This document shows positions 36,188-47,695 of a DNA stretch of 64,000 nt, in pieces. The translations under genes and the position numbers were made by a program. The first letter of the stretch is position 1; each line of letters begins with the position of its first letter. The notes beneath the pieces were generated by a model. The model was not told where the DNA came from. It made no database searches and saw nothing but the letters and a program-made list of their open reading frames with translations. The DNA is from Rhynchonema sp. JSB1_4 (lineage: Eukaryota; Nematoda; Chromadorea; Monhysterida; Xyalidae): positions 1-64,000 of the forward strand of contig JASAMV010009015.1 in NCBI GenBank assembly GCA_030248065.1, given 5' to 3'.

Positions 36188-37688
36188 GACAATTTGTGGT
36201 AGTTCCTGAACAACTAAAAGTTTATTGTTGGAAAAGAGTTTGCAAATGCGATTACCTTCCAGAACCTCTACATACTATCAATGTTTGTCTTCAATATCTA
36301 ACATATCACTGGTCGGAGGGGCGTCAAAAACCATATTTTATTTAATGGTGTGTTACAGTAGTAGCAGGCTAATGAACATTGCATTTGCGATGGGATGCTG
36401 ATCAAACTCAATACTTGTGGCATCACTGGGAATGATAACGATCTGGTAAAGACACTATTTGTGCAATTGTCCCTCATCATACGCACAAACGGTAAAACAC
36501 TTCAAAGTCAGGCGCTTAGCGATTTATGCTAAAAATCATGCAAAGCGGGGGCTTGCGCAACACCCAAATTCAACTAAAAATTTGGCATGGTTGCGATGGC
36601 ATGGCATATGTTAGTTTTAAATGGCGTGTCGGAGGGCGCTTTAAAGTCCCTTTTCTGCTCATGTTTCCGAAGTGTACACAGGGCCACAGGGGTGTCCCCT
36701 TAGATCCGGCCTTCCTTGACCATGCCATATTGCCGCCATGTTCCATTCAAAACTGATCTTCACGTGCACAAGCGCCCAACCAATGACGTATAGCCTTTAC
36801 TTCTTCAGGACTACAATCTCTAGCGTGACCTCTCGCCTTCGACTTTTTTAAGACGGCCGCCCACACGTCTATACATGTACAATGCGCCGTACCTGACGTT
36901 ACTGTAATCCCCCGTATTTCAGAACGCACAAGATGAATAAAATAAGAAGCACAGCAGATATTTTTGGAACGCAATCCATTCACTTATTACTTTCCAGCAC
37001 ATTGCGTGCACACGAAGTGCTGGCTGATGTCGCATGCATGCGTCTATATAAAAACAAAGCAAAGGAAATTGGTCTTGGTCTCTGACGCAGTTTGTGCGTA
37101 TGGTCGGGTAGCTTGCCGAACCAACCCCGCGGCTTGTCTGAGGAATTCCATGTCAAGCCCATGCCAAGCCTATGCCAAATCCATTCCACAACGCTTGCCC
37201 GAAAAGTTGATACGGCCCGTAGCGTGCACGCAAACCACGTGCGTTTTATAGAACGCAAATTGTCCAGCAGTGTTAGCACGAAATGTACGCAGGTGCGTAG
37301 ACAACAAAAGAATTAGCTAAAACGCTAGGATTTCAGGATGTCCACACCATGCGAAAGGTATAATATGTACAGTAAAGTACATTACGGTAATCATTACGCA
37401 CATGATGCTCGCTTTTTATTTATGAATACACGCAATATGACATGAGTGCACCGCCCAGGCCCAGCCCACGTACACCTGCGTGATATTACAGGACAGAATG
37501 CACTACCGTCTCTCACGAGACAACACCGAAACATGAGGAGGAACTACAGTATTCATGAAAATCACAAGAAAGCGTCCTGCTGCCGGAAATGTTGCCTGCT
37601 TGACAATGCTAAATAACAACAATGGCTGGGTGCTCCGTGTTGCCTTTCACTGCTTTAATCCATATTGAAACAAGACGGAAATACATGC

Positions 37689-37917
37689 CCTAACGGCATA
37701 AAACAAGGACATGCAACCTGATGAAACTGCATAAAAGTTCGGTATACCAGAAAAGTTTGAGTCTCGAATTCCGCACCGCAGTCGAAGAGCGTCGTTATTC
37801 AGCATATTGGAACGACGCATTTCGACTGTAGTGCGGAATTCGGGGCCCAAACTTTTCTAGTATCGAACTTTTATTCAGTTTCATCAGGTTGCATGTCCTT
37901 GCTTTAAGCCATTAGGA
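37689..37917. mobile_element. foldback MITE, CTAAGGGCAT family
   Basis: CCTAACGGCATAAAACAAGG at the left pairs with CCTTGCTTTAAGCCATTAGG at the right. The inner GTCTCGAATTCCGCACCGCAG arm pairs with its complement. Related to 22,582-22,852. Confidence 0.8.
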
Positions 37918-38029
37918 CATACCTATTTCCGTCTTGCATCGACATTTAATATCGTGAAACGCTGCACTTCAGTACAGTCCAACAGTTCAAGCAAAACACA
38001 GAACGGCCTTACACCCAGAATTTATTAAA

Positions 38030-38680
38030 AATAATAAGTGTAAAAGGCAAAAAAATTTTGTGCGCGCACAAGCGTTTGAACTATCGATCTTTTGTTCTTC
38101 ACTGATGCGCTTTGGACCACTCGCGCACAGCCCCATGCACCCTTCCCGTAATAAGGCAGTCTTTTCAATGTAACGAACTGTTTACTACCATCATTACGCG
38201 TGTGTGACTTACCGCGTGTGTTGCAGCATTGCCAGTTGTGCTGGCTGCTTGTTGTGTGTGTTTGAGCATCATCAATTATTGGTCTGTTTGAGCTGAACGT
38301 GTAAACAACTTGGAGAAAATATTTTGAAGCTCAAAACCCACATATCAGCCGTGATTTTGGCTTTAGAAGTACTGTTTCTGTACAAAAAGTCCAAGTCGTG
38401 GGGGCTGGAACCGGCCCCAGACCAGAAGTTACAAACTCAGCGATAGCACCATCGTGTTTCAATGGTACGAAAACCACTATGCAATGTTAACACTTCTGTT
38501 GTCAAGTAACGTATGGGCCCTGACTACATACCAATTTGCCGAAAAAAGACAAAGAACGTTCACTGTGTCTTGCCCGCAATCGCGTGTACGGGCACGCAGC
38601 GAAATGAAATTTTGCATGGATTTGGAAGTTCACCCCGTATACAAGTAGTGTGCAAATTTGGGCCCCTCAGGTTGCGTCTA
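38030..38680. repeat. dispersed repeat with tRNA-like head, copy 2
   Basis: A tRNA-like block is on the minus strand near 38,065-38,130 (GCGCGAGTGGTCCAAAGCGC, AGTTCAAACGC). A body follows in the same order as 14,760-15,600, including GATTTTGGCTTTAGAAG and GGGCCCTGACTACATA. Confidence 0.5.
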
Positions 38681-39591
38681 GTAAAAACTGCGCGTGAGTT
38701 TTCATTTTTGAAAAAGGAAACGGCATTTTCATTTCACTATTGGAAACATGTAAGGAGGAGGAACTTCCTAACGCGAAAACCTTATCCATAACTGCAACTT
38801 GCAAACTAAAAGTATGGTTTATATTCAGGTCTACATTGGCTACAGTGCCCCGGCCTACTATCATTCCCCGAGACCCGTCGGTGGGCACAAGTGCTCAGCC
38901 GGGTGTACGGAACGACCTCCACCAACTGGCCGTTTATTCAACAAGCCCTCTGGTTCGCGAAGACTATCCTATCAAGCAGGAGCAGGGCGATCTGGGACTG
39001 GGATGTGACTTTCATTTTTATTCGTTTTTCTTGCATCGACGTTTGTTCGTAAACAATGACCAATTATCAGGTGATGTAATTTTTAATGTAACGAAACAAC
39101 ACATAATGTGTGTATAACTGAATTCAGCTGCGGGCAATGGAAAAAAGTCCTTCTGAATCAGGATGTAACTGTCGCTATTGTTCCATCGGGCGTTTATCCT
39201 TTGAAAATGTATTTTTCCTCTCCCATGCGGGATTTGAATGTCACAATTTTTTTACTCGATGTTATTTTTCCCTATTCAAATCGTTCGATTCATCTGCTTT
39301 TCAAATTTATTGATAACACGTGCACGATGAGAAATTATGTGAGAATCTTTGGACGTCATGATTTCCTTATAAATTTTTATATGAAAGTAGGAGTTCCAGT
39401 TAATCACATCAAAATAAAAATGTCACAACAGATCGCATCAACTGAAAGCATAATAATATAGCAATACCCTAATACAAACATGGAATGCAAAATTAACTTA
39501 TAAAAATGGAATGCCTGCGGAAGTATTGAAAAACAGCAGAATCGCCGCGAACACAAACACAAATGTCCAGGCACCGAAGAGTTGCAAATCT

Positions 39592-39852
39592 TCAGTTAGC
39601 CAATGACGTGGTGCTTGTGTACCCAGCAGCGTTGTAGACTCCATACGCGTTGGTGGGTGGGGACGGAGCTGGCACGTGCACTGGTTGGGACGGGACCGCA
39701 CCTTGAAACATCACATAGTAATTATACAAGATGGCCGTCGAAATTCAGGGAATGGAAGAAAAACAACAACGACAATCACGAGTACCTGGATTGTTGTTTC
39801 CGTATCGCATGTTGAGACGAGATGACGGATTGATCGGGTACAGTTGGTTCAT
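39592..39852 (-). CDS. small Pro/Asn-rich protein, structure uncertain
   Basis: Exons 39,786-39,852 and 39,592-39,701 join in phase to 58 codons plus stop (MNQLYPINPSSRLNMRYGNNNP, then a VPSQPVHVPAPSPPTNAY region). The acceptor is TTTCAAG rather than TTTCAG. An overlapping frame downstream (39,498-39,600) encodes a hydrophobic tail (FGAWTFVFVFAAILLFF) that would make a C-terminal membrane anchor if the last exon is spliced differently. Upstream exons may have been displaced by the TTAA element starting at 40,085. No family recognised. Confidence 0.35.
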
Positions 39853-40084
39853 TATGTTCGTGTTTTGTTTCTCGGCCTATTTGTAATAAAGAAATTGTTG
39901 GTAAGTTTTTCTAGGGATGTACAATCCATGGCAAAGATTTTAGAGTTACTCTCGCATTACACGTACATAATTACATACCTGCCAACGCCCTTCCAGAGCG
40001 ACGGTCTGATCAAACTTCTCACTAAAACCGAATCCACAATGCAGCTGATTAGCGTGTTGCTGGTTAGCATGATTAGCGCTTTAA

Positions 40085-41161
40085 AGCTGCTGGTCAACAA
40101 CCCATCGACCTCGCTTAATCTTGGGGGCAGTGCACATTAAGAAAGGTGGGATATCGTGTTACTCGACTCTGACTTGGAGAGTCGATTCGTTGCTTCCTGA
40201 TGTTTCACGGCCAGGTTGAAGTTTGCCCCTCAGTGAAAAAATGCAAAAGTTATGCCGGCTTCCCGTGGAAAGCACAATTCACGGCGACGTTTAAGAATTT
40301 CAGAATATCAAGCACAAACATTTATTTCATCGGTATGATATACGGCTTTGCAGGAAACAGCTTGCATCCTAAACGAGAAAACATTTAGTTCCAAAAACCT
40401 GGTGTTTTTTGGTCACCGTTTTCTTCGCCGATAATTTTAAGCATCTGCGATTGACCAGCAAATGTGTTGATCGGACACAAAAATCCTCTAATTACTGTGT
40501 ACATAACCTGTGCTTTTGAGTTCTCTGCACCAAACACAGCTAATATAATAATTCGGACAACATGCGCAAGTCGGTCATTATCAGCGCGCGCGCTCAAAAA
40601 CAACGTGCAGGTGCAGATTCGAGCACTCAAAAATGTTTCGTCTTTTTTGGGGTCGCGCACGCCCATAATGACCGACTTGCGCATGTTGTTCGAACTATTG
40701 CGTTAGCTGTATTTGGTGCAAAGAACTCAAAAGCACAGGTTATGTACACAGTAGTTAGAGGATTTTTGTTTCCGATCAACACATTTGCTGGTCAATCGCA
40801 GATGCTTAAAATTATCGGCGAAGAAAACGGTGACCAAAAAACACCAGGTTTTTGGAACTAAATGACTTCTCCTTCAGGATACAAGCTGTTTCCTGCAAAG
40901 CTGTATATCATACTGATGAAGTAAATGTTGGTGCTTGATATTCTGAAATTATTAAATGTTGCCGCGAATTGTCCTTTCCACGGAAACCCGGCAAAATTTT
41001 TGCATTTTTTCACTGAGGGGCAAACTTCAACCCGGCCGTGAAACATCAGGAAGCAACCAATGGACTCCCCAAGTCAGGGTCGAGTAACACGATATTCCAC
41101 CTTTGTTCAGGTGCACTGCCCCCAAGATTAAACGAAGTCGATGGGTTGTTGACCAGCACCT
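40085..41161. mobile_element. TTAA-flanked palindromic element, copy 3
   Basis: Same family as 3,682-4,751, here in unrelated flanking DNA, with TTAA at 40,081-40,084 and 41,162-41,165. This independent insertion shows that the element has transposed. ATGTTTCA occurs once in each arm. Confidence 0.88.
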
Positions 41162-41756
41162 TTAAAGTGCGAGGGACATAATTAATCTTTGGCAAATGAG
41201 AGAATTTTTTGTTACTGGAACTAAAAGCCGCGTTCAAGCTGATCATTCTTCAAAAAGAACCACCGGCGAAAAGTGTAACTTGAAGTGTCAAAAAGAAAGC
41301 CAAAGGTGCACATCTGGAAGCATAAGCACAGGCTGATCTAGCCGCTTGATTTTCAGCCACCGTGCGGAAACGATGCGTCCCCGAACGAACGAAATTGGAA
41401 AATTGATGTTGCACGATAGGATCGTCACAGCCACGGAGTAAAGTCAAAAAATCATAAATCCTTCAAAATTATTATTCGCGATTCTGAGACCAGTTCTGGA
41501 ACCAACCAAACTAGCCGTATTGATTTATCCTTCACAAAAGTGTACCGGTATCGGTATCCTTCGCAGGCCTATCGTGGTGGTGGATCACCAGTAGTAACCA
41601 TGTGGTCGTTAGGTGCAAAAGCGCACGCATCTCGCACGCTGACACACTTGCATTGTGGATTGGGTCTGACATTTACTGAGCTGAGCTGTACTGTGCATAA
41701 CATTCTAGTTGTTCTCAAGCTGATGTGCGAAGGATGTGCATAACAGTGACGTAAAC

Positions 41757-42128
41757 CAAGGGCTGATCCAGGGGGCCATGGCCCCCTTTGTTTAAATTGG
41801 CCCTGAAGGGGGCACCGTTTCGGAAGGAAGAATGAAAAGGGACCCCGAAATTGAAAGATTTATTCTATGATGCACTTTAAAAGTTCAAAATTAGTGCGCT
41901 TCGTGCGTGAGATTACGACCATTTGCAATGCAATTGCCAGTCACGCGCGCGAAAAATGCCAAAAGTTCGCGTAACGCGCATGGTCACATTTTGTATACTG
42001 GTGTAAAAAGCGCCAAATTCTCAACAAGTACTGGACAAAAATGACTTTTCAAAAATGGATTAAGCACTGGATAAAAATGACATTTTGGATTTGGCCCCTC
42101 CCTTGGCCAAAAGCTGGATCTGCCACTG
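41757..42128. mobile_element. hAT MITE with CAGTGGCAGATCCAG end
   Basis: On the minus strand it begins CAGTGGCAGATCCAGC, the common animal hAT terminus. The other end is mutated (CAAGGGCTGATCCAG). Target duplications ACGTAAAC and ATGTAAAC agree at 7 of 8 bases. It overlaps the 3' end of the cuticlin-like reading frame. Confidence 0.85.
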
Positions 42129-45100
42129 ATGTAAACCACTAAACACAATTCGTTTGATTACCGTTTGATGGTGTTGTGAGGTGCGCCATGTCTTCCTGTA
42201 GTGTCGCCACTTTTGTCTGATATACGGCCACATGAGCTTGACAGTAACTATTGACAACGACAATACGAACAACGACAGCATCACTGCAAACCCGATCACG
42301 TACTCGATACCGTAGCACACGGCTGAACGCTGCGCTTGGGTGGGGGCTGCAAGTGGAAATGTCGGGTGGCTGTTTTTAGATAGGTCACTGACTTGGTGGC
42401 ACGTCATCCGTCGTCATTATGTCTCGACAAGTCAAACAGCCTCACACCACCACTCACTGTGTTTCTGCTGCGAGTCTGGCAAGTTGCTGCCAGTCAGCAA
42501 CCGTGTCAATGACTGCATGACAACTTCGTTCGATAACAACTGGCTGAGTGATTGACCGCCAAGCAGATCTTGTATCGTAGCTGGCTGTGGTCCCGCGACT
42601 GGCTGATGTTTCATCTGTTCACGGAATTCGGGCTTGGAGGTTGCCGTTGATGCGGGTCTGGTTGTGGTCGACGATTGTGTGGTTGTGGGCGGTTGTGGTG
42701 TTGGTTGTGTGGCGGTGGTTGTAGCGAGCGGGGTGGTCGGCAGCGGCATTGAACTGATCGGATGCGCTATCGTATCAGCTTGTGGCAGCTCAGTGGGCAC
42801 TGAAGCAGTGAACAAATGCTTATTGAATCGTTTCCAAAAAGTTGAACACACGAACAGCCCGTTCTCGTCGTCGTTTGTGGTGTTGTGTGTGTTAATGACG
42901 CACTGAGTTGTTATAAATTATGAACAGAAACATGAATAATTGACTGGGTGGAATTTTCGAAACGATGTGAACGTGTTTCGTGCAAAGGTCGGTATAAGTT
43001 CGGTCGGTAGCTCGGCGTAACCATAAAACATTTCCTGCTGCTAACGTGGAAGGTTTCATGTTTACACCGAGCTTACGCCAACCTTACATCCAACTGACGC
43101 TCACACCGTTTCGAAAATACCACCTTATAAGTGTCTAGACGAACCTTCCGAGTGTCCCAAACCCAGTGTGAACACTCGATCCGCTATCTCGTCTGTGTAA
43201 GGTGCATCCATTGGATTGTTCTGAAATTATGCTGCTTATTGCAAGATCGTCCAATTTTTAATATCAATGTCTTGAAAAAGAAGGCGCGAAATGCAAATTG
43301 ATCACAGCGTTCGTGCGTGGACACCTGAATTAGAATGGGAGCCTCGACCGACGTGCTGAAATTGACGATTTCGCGAGATTCGGTGTCGATCGGCGCTCGT
43401 TGCACAACAGGATCTGAAACAAATTGTGTTAAATTTCGTAAAAATTATTCAAAAGAAAATTTACTCAAATTTCTCCGACTGACCAATCTCGGTGTCACGA
43501 TCCAACACCACCAGCCGTCGAACCTCAAGGTCCAAGTTCATGGCGTTGTCCCATTCATGCGGTTTGGTACTAAAAACAAAATTTTCGAATCTTCTGGCAA
43601 TTTTTTAAATGTTATTATAATTGAATTTCTGCTCTAAGCGCGTGTTATCAAACAACTGACCTGTTGTTGTCCAACGACCGTTTCATACGTGGACCACGAC
43701 CGTCTGGGCATTTGGGAGGCTGAACAATTCAACAATATTTATTGTGCATGTTTTGCACAGAATTAAAAAATAAAGATACAGACAATATTCTTTCTGCACT
43801 CGGCATCCTCCTTCATACAAAGTGTCAGTTGACAGCTGAAGTACACCGATGCTTCGTCTGGCCATTTGAACACGGTCGCGTACGCGTGTGCATTCAGACC
43901 GAACTCGTTGTATTCGGGTGTGTTGATCAGCGTTGGGTCAAGGGTGCAACTGCAAGTAAATATACGTGATGTGTGCGGTCAAATAACCGCTTCGACATGT
44001 TTTGACTGTTTGAGTTGCGCGGCGAATTCTATTGTAGTCCACGCGCGTCTGCGCCTATTTGGTTACACACGCACTATGTAACAATGAAATCTCTATGATT
44101 TACCCATCATTGTCAATCAATTTTCGGGCATTCGATTTTCCATCCTCCACCTGACAGTCACGAATTAGAATGTTGTACGTGCCGGCATCTGCAAAAAAAC
44201 TATCCCATTCTAATAAATCAGGCAAGATTTTGGATGCAATGAAAGAGAAAATCACCGTTGTCACAAGAGAACGCGTGAACGATCGGGTCACCGACCCTAG
44301 CGAAAGTGGCCAGTGGTCCATTGGCTGTCTTGTGCCGAATCGTGTAGGTGCACTGCGGCATCGGGTGGTCGATGTGCATTATTTCGGTCGCCAATGCACT
44401 GCAACGTTACTGTTGTGTACCTTCTTTTGAATCAGGCAATTTTCATTTTATTTATGCATAGGTTGAGCCCATGATAGGATCCTATGTCCTGCACAAGCTG
44501 TGGGCATGACATGGTGACATCAATGGCAATATCGAAGTCGAAGCTTACATGCATTTCAGGACTTTTGTTTATAATTGATAGTCTGTTGGATACGTGATCC
44601 AAACAAATTTCAGAAAGAAGTTTTCAGATAAAAATTTAGAAAATAAATTGTGAAATGCCAGTAACGCACCCGACATCGATACTGCCGGCATCGACTTGTA
44701 TGGTTCGTTCCCGGTAGAAACATCTCACATCGAACGCTTTGTCGGCTCGGGTGACAAAGGTGTCGTGGAATTGCACAATCATGGTCACCGTGTAGGCCAT
44801 GCCACGTAACGGGGTCACCTTGATAAAGCGGGGATTATCATTTGTGGTCTTCAAAAATCAGGGATACATTCTCCACCACTTCGTACTGTTGCAATGCTTC
44901 ACAAGTTTTGATCTTCAGGCCGAGCGGTGCGTTAGTCATCGTCAGTGTGGATATGGTATGCGGAAAAAAGTCGGCAACACAGATTGATGCTTCCAATGAC
45001 CAACCGTTCTCTCACGTCGCACGCCGCATTTGTTGAAATCGAGCTCGAATTCGCCGCCTTTTGTCATTTTGACTCTATCCGGCAGATCGGCAAAACTTGC

Positions 45101-45456
45101 GCGACATGCGTCCTGCGAATATTACAACAATCTTATTTTTTGGCATAAATACCCTGTGCAAATCTTCGTAACAAGACACCTTGTAAAACTCGTTTCTGGC
45201 ATATATCTTTCCCGTAAACGGTTTGGTCGTTTCCATCTCGAACTTGACGCCTCGTTCGCCGCAGTGCACCTTTGGTTGACCCATTATGTCGTTGTCGGGG
45301 TCAAAGGCTAACGACGATGAGGCACTTATCTGAAATCACATTGTTTGCACAAAATTATTGAAAATGCAGTGCTCAAATGACTGTTAAGGTTTTTGCCTTA
45401 TTTTAAAGCCTATGATTGTCACTTACCAGAACCAAAGTGGCCCTCCAGAGCCACAT
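42060..45456 (-). CDS. cuticlin-like ZP-domain transmembrane protein
   Basis: Thirteen exons keep phase and give 599 codons plus stop: 45,427-45,456; 45,180-45,329; 45,005-45,112; 44,670-44,848; 44,256-44,398; 44,104-44,188; 43,784-43,949; 43,661-43,719; 43,484-43,569; 43,325-43,413; 43,145-43,220; 42,458-42,799; 42,060-42,346. After a signal peptide (MWLWRATLVL) comes a full ZP domain: VHCGERGVKFEMET, DFNKCGVRRERT, VQFHDTFVTRADKAFDVRCFYRE, PMPQCTYTIRHK, YNILIRDCQVEDG, VYFSCQLTLC. A furin-type site follows (PRMKRS), then a Pro/Thr-rich stretch and one membrane helix (VIGFAVMLSLFVLSLSIV). Cuticlins are cleaved, secreted and polymerised into the nematode cuticle. The reading frame runs into a hAT MITE, so the last 20 or so residues are element-derived. 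An acceptor of the GAAG type precedes exon 4. Confidence 0.85.
42606..42647 (+). promoter_or_regulatory. candidate Ruby-type motif opposite a cuticlin exon
   Basis: ATGTTTCA at 42,606-42,613 with CGTT ending 34 bases later, on the strand opposite coding exon 12 of the cuticlin-like gene. Any transcript would be antisense to that mRNA. Confidence 0.2.
42946..43124. mobile_element. foldback MITE in cuticlin intron 11
   Basis: GGTGGAATTTTCGAAACG pairs with CGTTTCGAAAATACCACC. An inner GGTCGGTATAAG arm also pairs. Same family as 19,306-19,494. Confidence 0.8.
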
Positions 45457-47695
45457 AATAGTTGTTTTGACACACAATTTTAACGAAATTGGCTCCAAAT
45501 CTTGCTTTTAAACCCGAAAAACTACTATTATTGTTGATACTTCCTCGAATAATGTCTAATCCAAATGATTAGGCAAATTTGATTGAATGCCACGCGCACA
45601 AGATGGAAATTGTATACTTTTTTGCGTGAAAGATCATTGACTTATTGTTCGCTTCCTTTTCGCATCCCGCCCATCGCTCACTTTCAAGACGCCCGTTTCG
45701 GTTCCGGAACTTAATTATTTCCGGTTCTAAGAAGGTTGCAGTTCCCTACGGTGGACTTGTTGGTGCAGATCATTTGCCATGCGTATTGTCCTCATCATCG
45801 TGTTTCCCTAATTCTCGCCACACATTGTGCACATGAAACAACAACATGAATTTAATGTGACAATGAGGTGATCATCTGATACTAAACCAAAAGTGAAATC
45901 CTGAAACGAATTTTTTACCGGTCACTGCAGTGTCAAGGGTACAGCCCAGTTGCGCGTGCGTGCGTAACTGGCTTCCGTATGTATACCTGGTATTTGAACA
46001 AATATTGCGTAAAACATAAGGTTCAGCTTTTTTACGAATGGGCTCTATTTTCAGTCCGCGTTCCAGTGATGTTAATCCGGTTTCTGGGTTAAAAATAGCC
46101 TGGGCTTATTACGATAAGGTTCAAAGTTGAATAGTCCTCAACAAGTCATAGGTCCTCAGCAAATCAGAGAATACGAGTTGAGTTTCGAATTGCATAAATA
46201 CCAGGTTGGATTACATGAAATAACTCATCACCGAGTCACTTGCGAACGATGATGTTCCGAATGTCATGTCACTTCCTGCGGGTCAATTCTTTCACTTGAT
46301 TTGGTGCATGTGCGCGTGCGGAAAGTGAAAGCATCTGGTGGGAGGTTTTTTGGTCGCATAAAACTTTGAATTGTAACACGAAATCGCTGTTTTCACAACT
46401 TGAGACAAAATTCAAAGGAGTTTTTAAGCTTGAATGCTTGATAGTTGCAATCGATGTGATCGCATTGCGCAAATTGAAGTATAGGTTGGGTGTTATGTGA
46501 TCATTTACGGCAGTCAAGCAATGGCACTGCTATAAAAAGATGCAAGGATCTATTTATATTTGTCTTAATCGCCACACAAGAATACAAAGCCAGCGCAGTT
46601 TCGCCTGACATCCTTTCAATATTGTGAGTTGATACACAGACAAAGGTGTTGGGTAATAGAATTCATTATTTGAAGGTCATTGATACAATTTCCCTCAAAA
46701 CATGTATAATTCGACCCAGACTCTGTAGGTCTAGGTACATATGTGCTGCATCTCCTGCATCTCAAAGTCACTGGCTGTAGAATCCGACGTGATTCCCTTT
46801 CATGAATTCAGTTGCATTAAAGAAAGCATTATTTCAGTCCGGCGGAGTCGCCTTTTGAGAGAAAACTAGAGCACTCGGGCGACAAATATTATAGTCATAA
46901 ATAAAATTGTTTCTTCTCAAATTCCAGAAGGTTGAAAAAAATGACCCGGACAACCTGCACGCGCACACCTGCGCCTCTCTCGACTTCGGTTTTGTGTGCA
47001 TTTGCGCTGCAAGCATGCTCCTGCGAAGCGAAGAGATGGTGTGCATATGCATCTCAATCCATGAAAAACTCGAGTTTCAGCCGCATTTGGTGTATTTTGC
47101 ATATAAATATTTGGAAAATACGATGAGTAGAGTAGGGCCGGACTCCGGGCATCGAGTCTCTGCTGTGCTACAGTGGGTGGGCACTAAACGCAAAGGTACC
47201 TACGCACGACGCGTCCTTTCGTTTTATTACATGGTCCCGGCACACGCACGCTGCCGCCGTCTGGTCAATTTTTGACTCTGGCTTGCGGAGAATTCTGATA
47301 GAAAACATAGAATCCTGACTCGCAGAGTGCTGGAACTCAAGTACAGGATCTACTGTATGTAAGCTCTACTACATCTAGCACTAGTTTATTCAAAGTTTTC
47401 CCGGCTAACGTTTGGATCAACCAGCATGCGCAAGTGGCCTAGTGCTGTGAGCTTCATGCACGTCCATAAATGCTGCAAACTTTTTTAACCGAAAAACTCA
47501 CCTACGCAACCGTGAAATCCCATTGGGAGCAATAAGATGTAAAAAATAGCGGCCACTTTGCGCCCAGGGCACGTGTCTGTCAGTGGCCGTATAAATAACA
47601 ACACTGCCTGCCATAACAGTGCCGACCTCATGCTAGTCTTAGTTCAGAAAAGTCGACGGACATTTTTTCAAAAAATTGCAATGCCTTGATTCAAA
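45457..47695. other. intergenic, divergent promoter interval
   Basis: About 2.2 kb lies between the starts of the minus-strand cuticlin gene and the plus-strand Cys-rich gene, so it should hold both promoters. No foldback is evident. ORFs at 46,269-46,517 (minus) and 46,907-47,275 (plus) show no known domain. A TATAAATA string is at about 47,589. Confidence 0.4.

Larger units (their letters stand above)
36188..39591. other. gene-free interval with repeats
   Basis: No coherent exon set is seen. It contains a full foldback MITE (37,689-37,917) and the second tRNA-headed repeat (38,030-38,680). ORFs at 36,526-36,756 and 39,108-39,461 have no recognised family and no supporting splice signals. 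Confidence 0.45.

Noticed and set aside
44100..44321. minus ORF with MDHWPLSLG start
   Set aside because: It is a wrong-frame reading across an intron of the cuticlin gene. The correct exons are 44,256-44,398 and 44,104-44,188.
46907..47275. 122-codon plus ORF
   Set aside because: No domain, no splice partners, and an overlapping open frame on the other strand. It may still be worth an RNA check.
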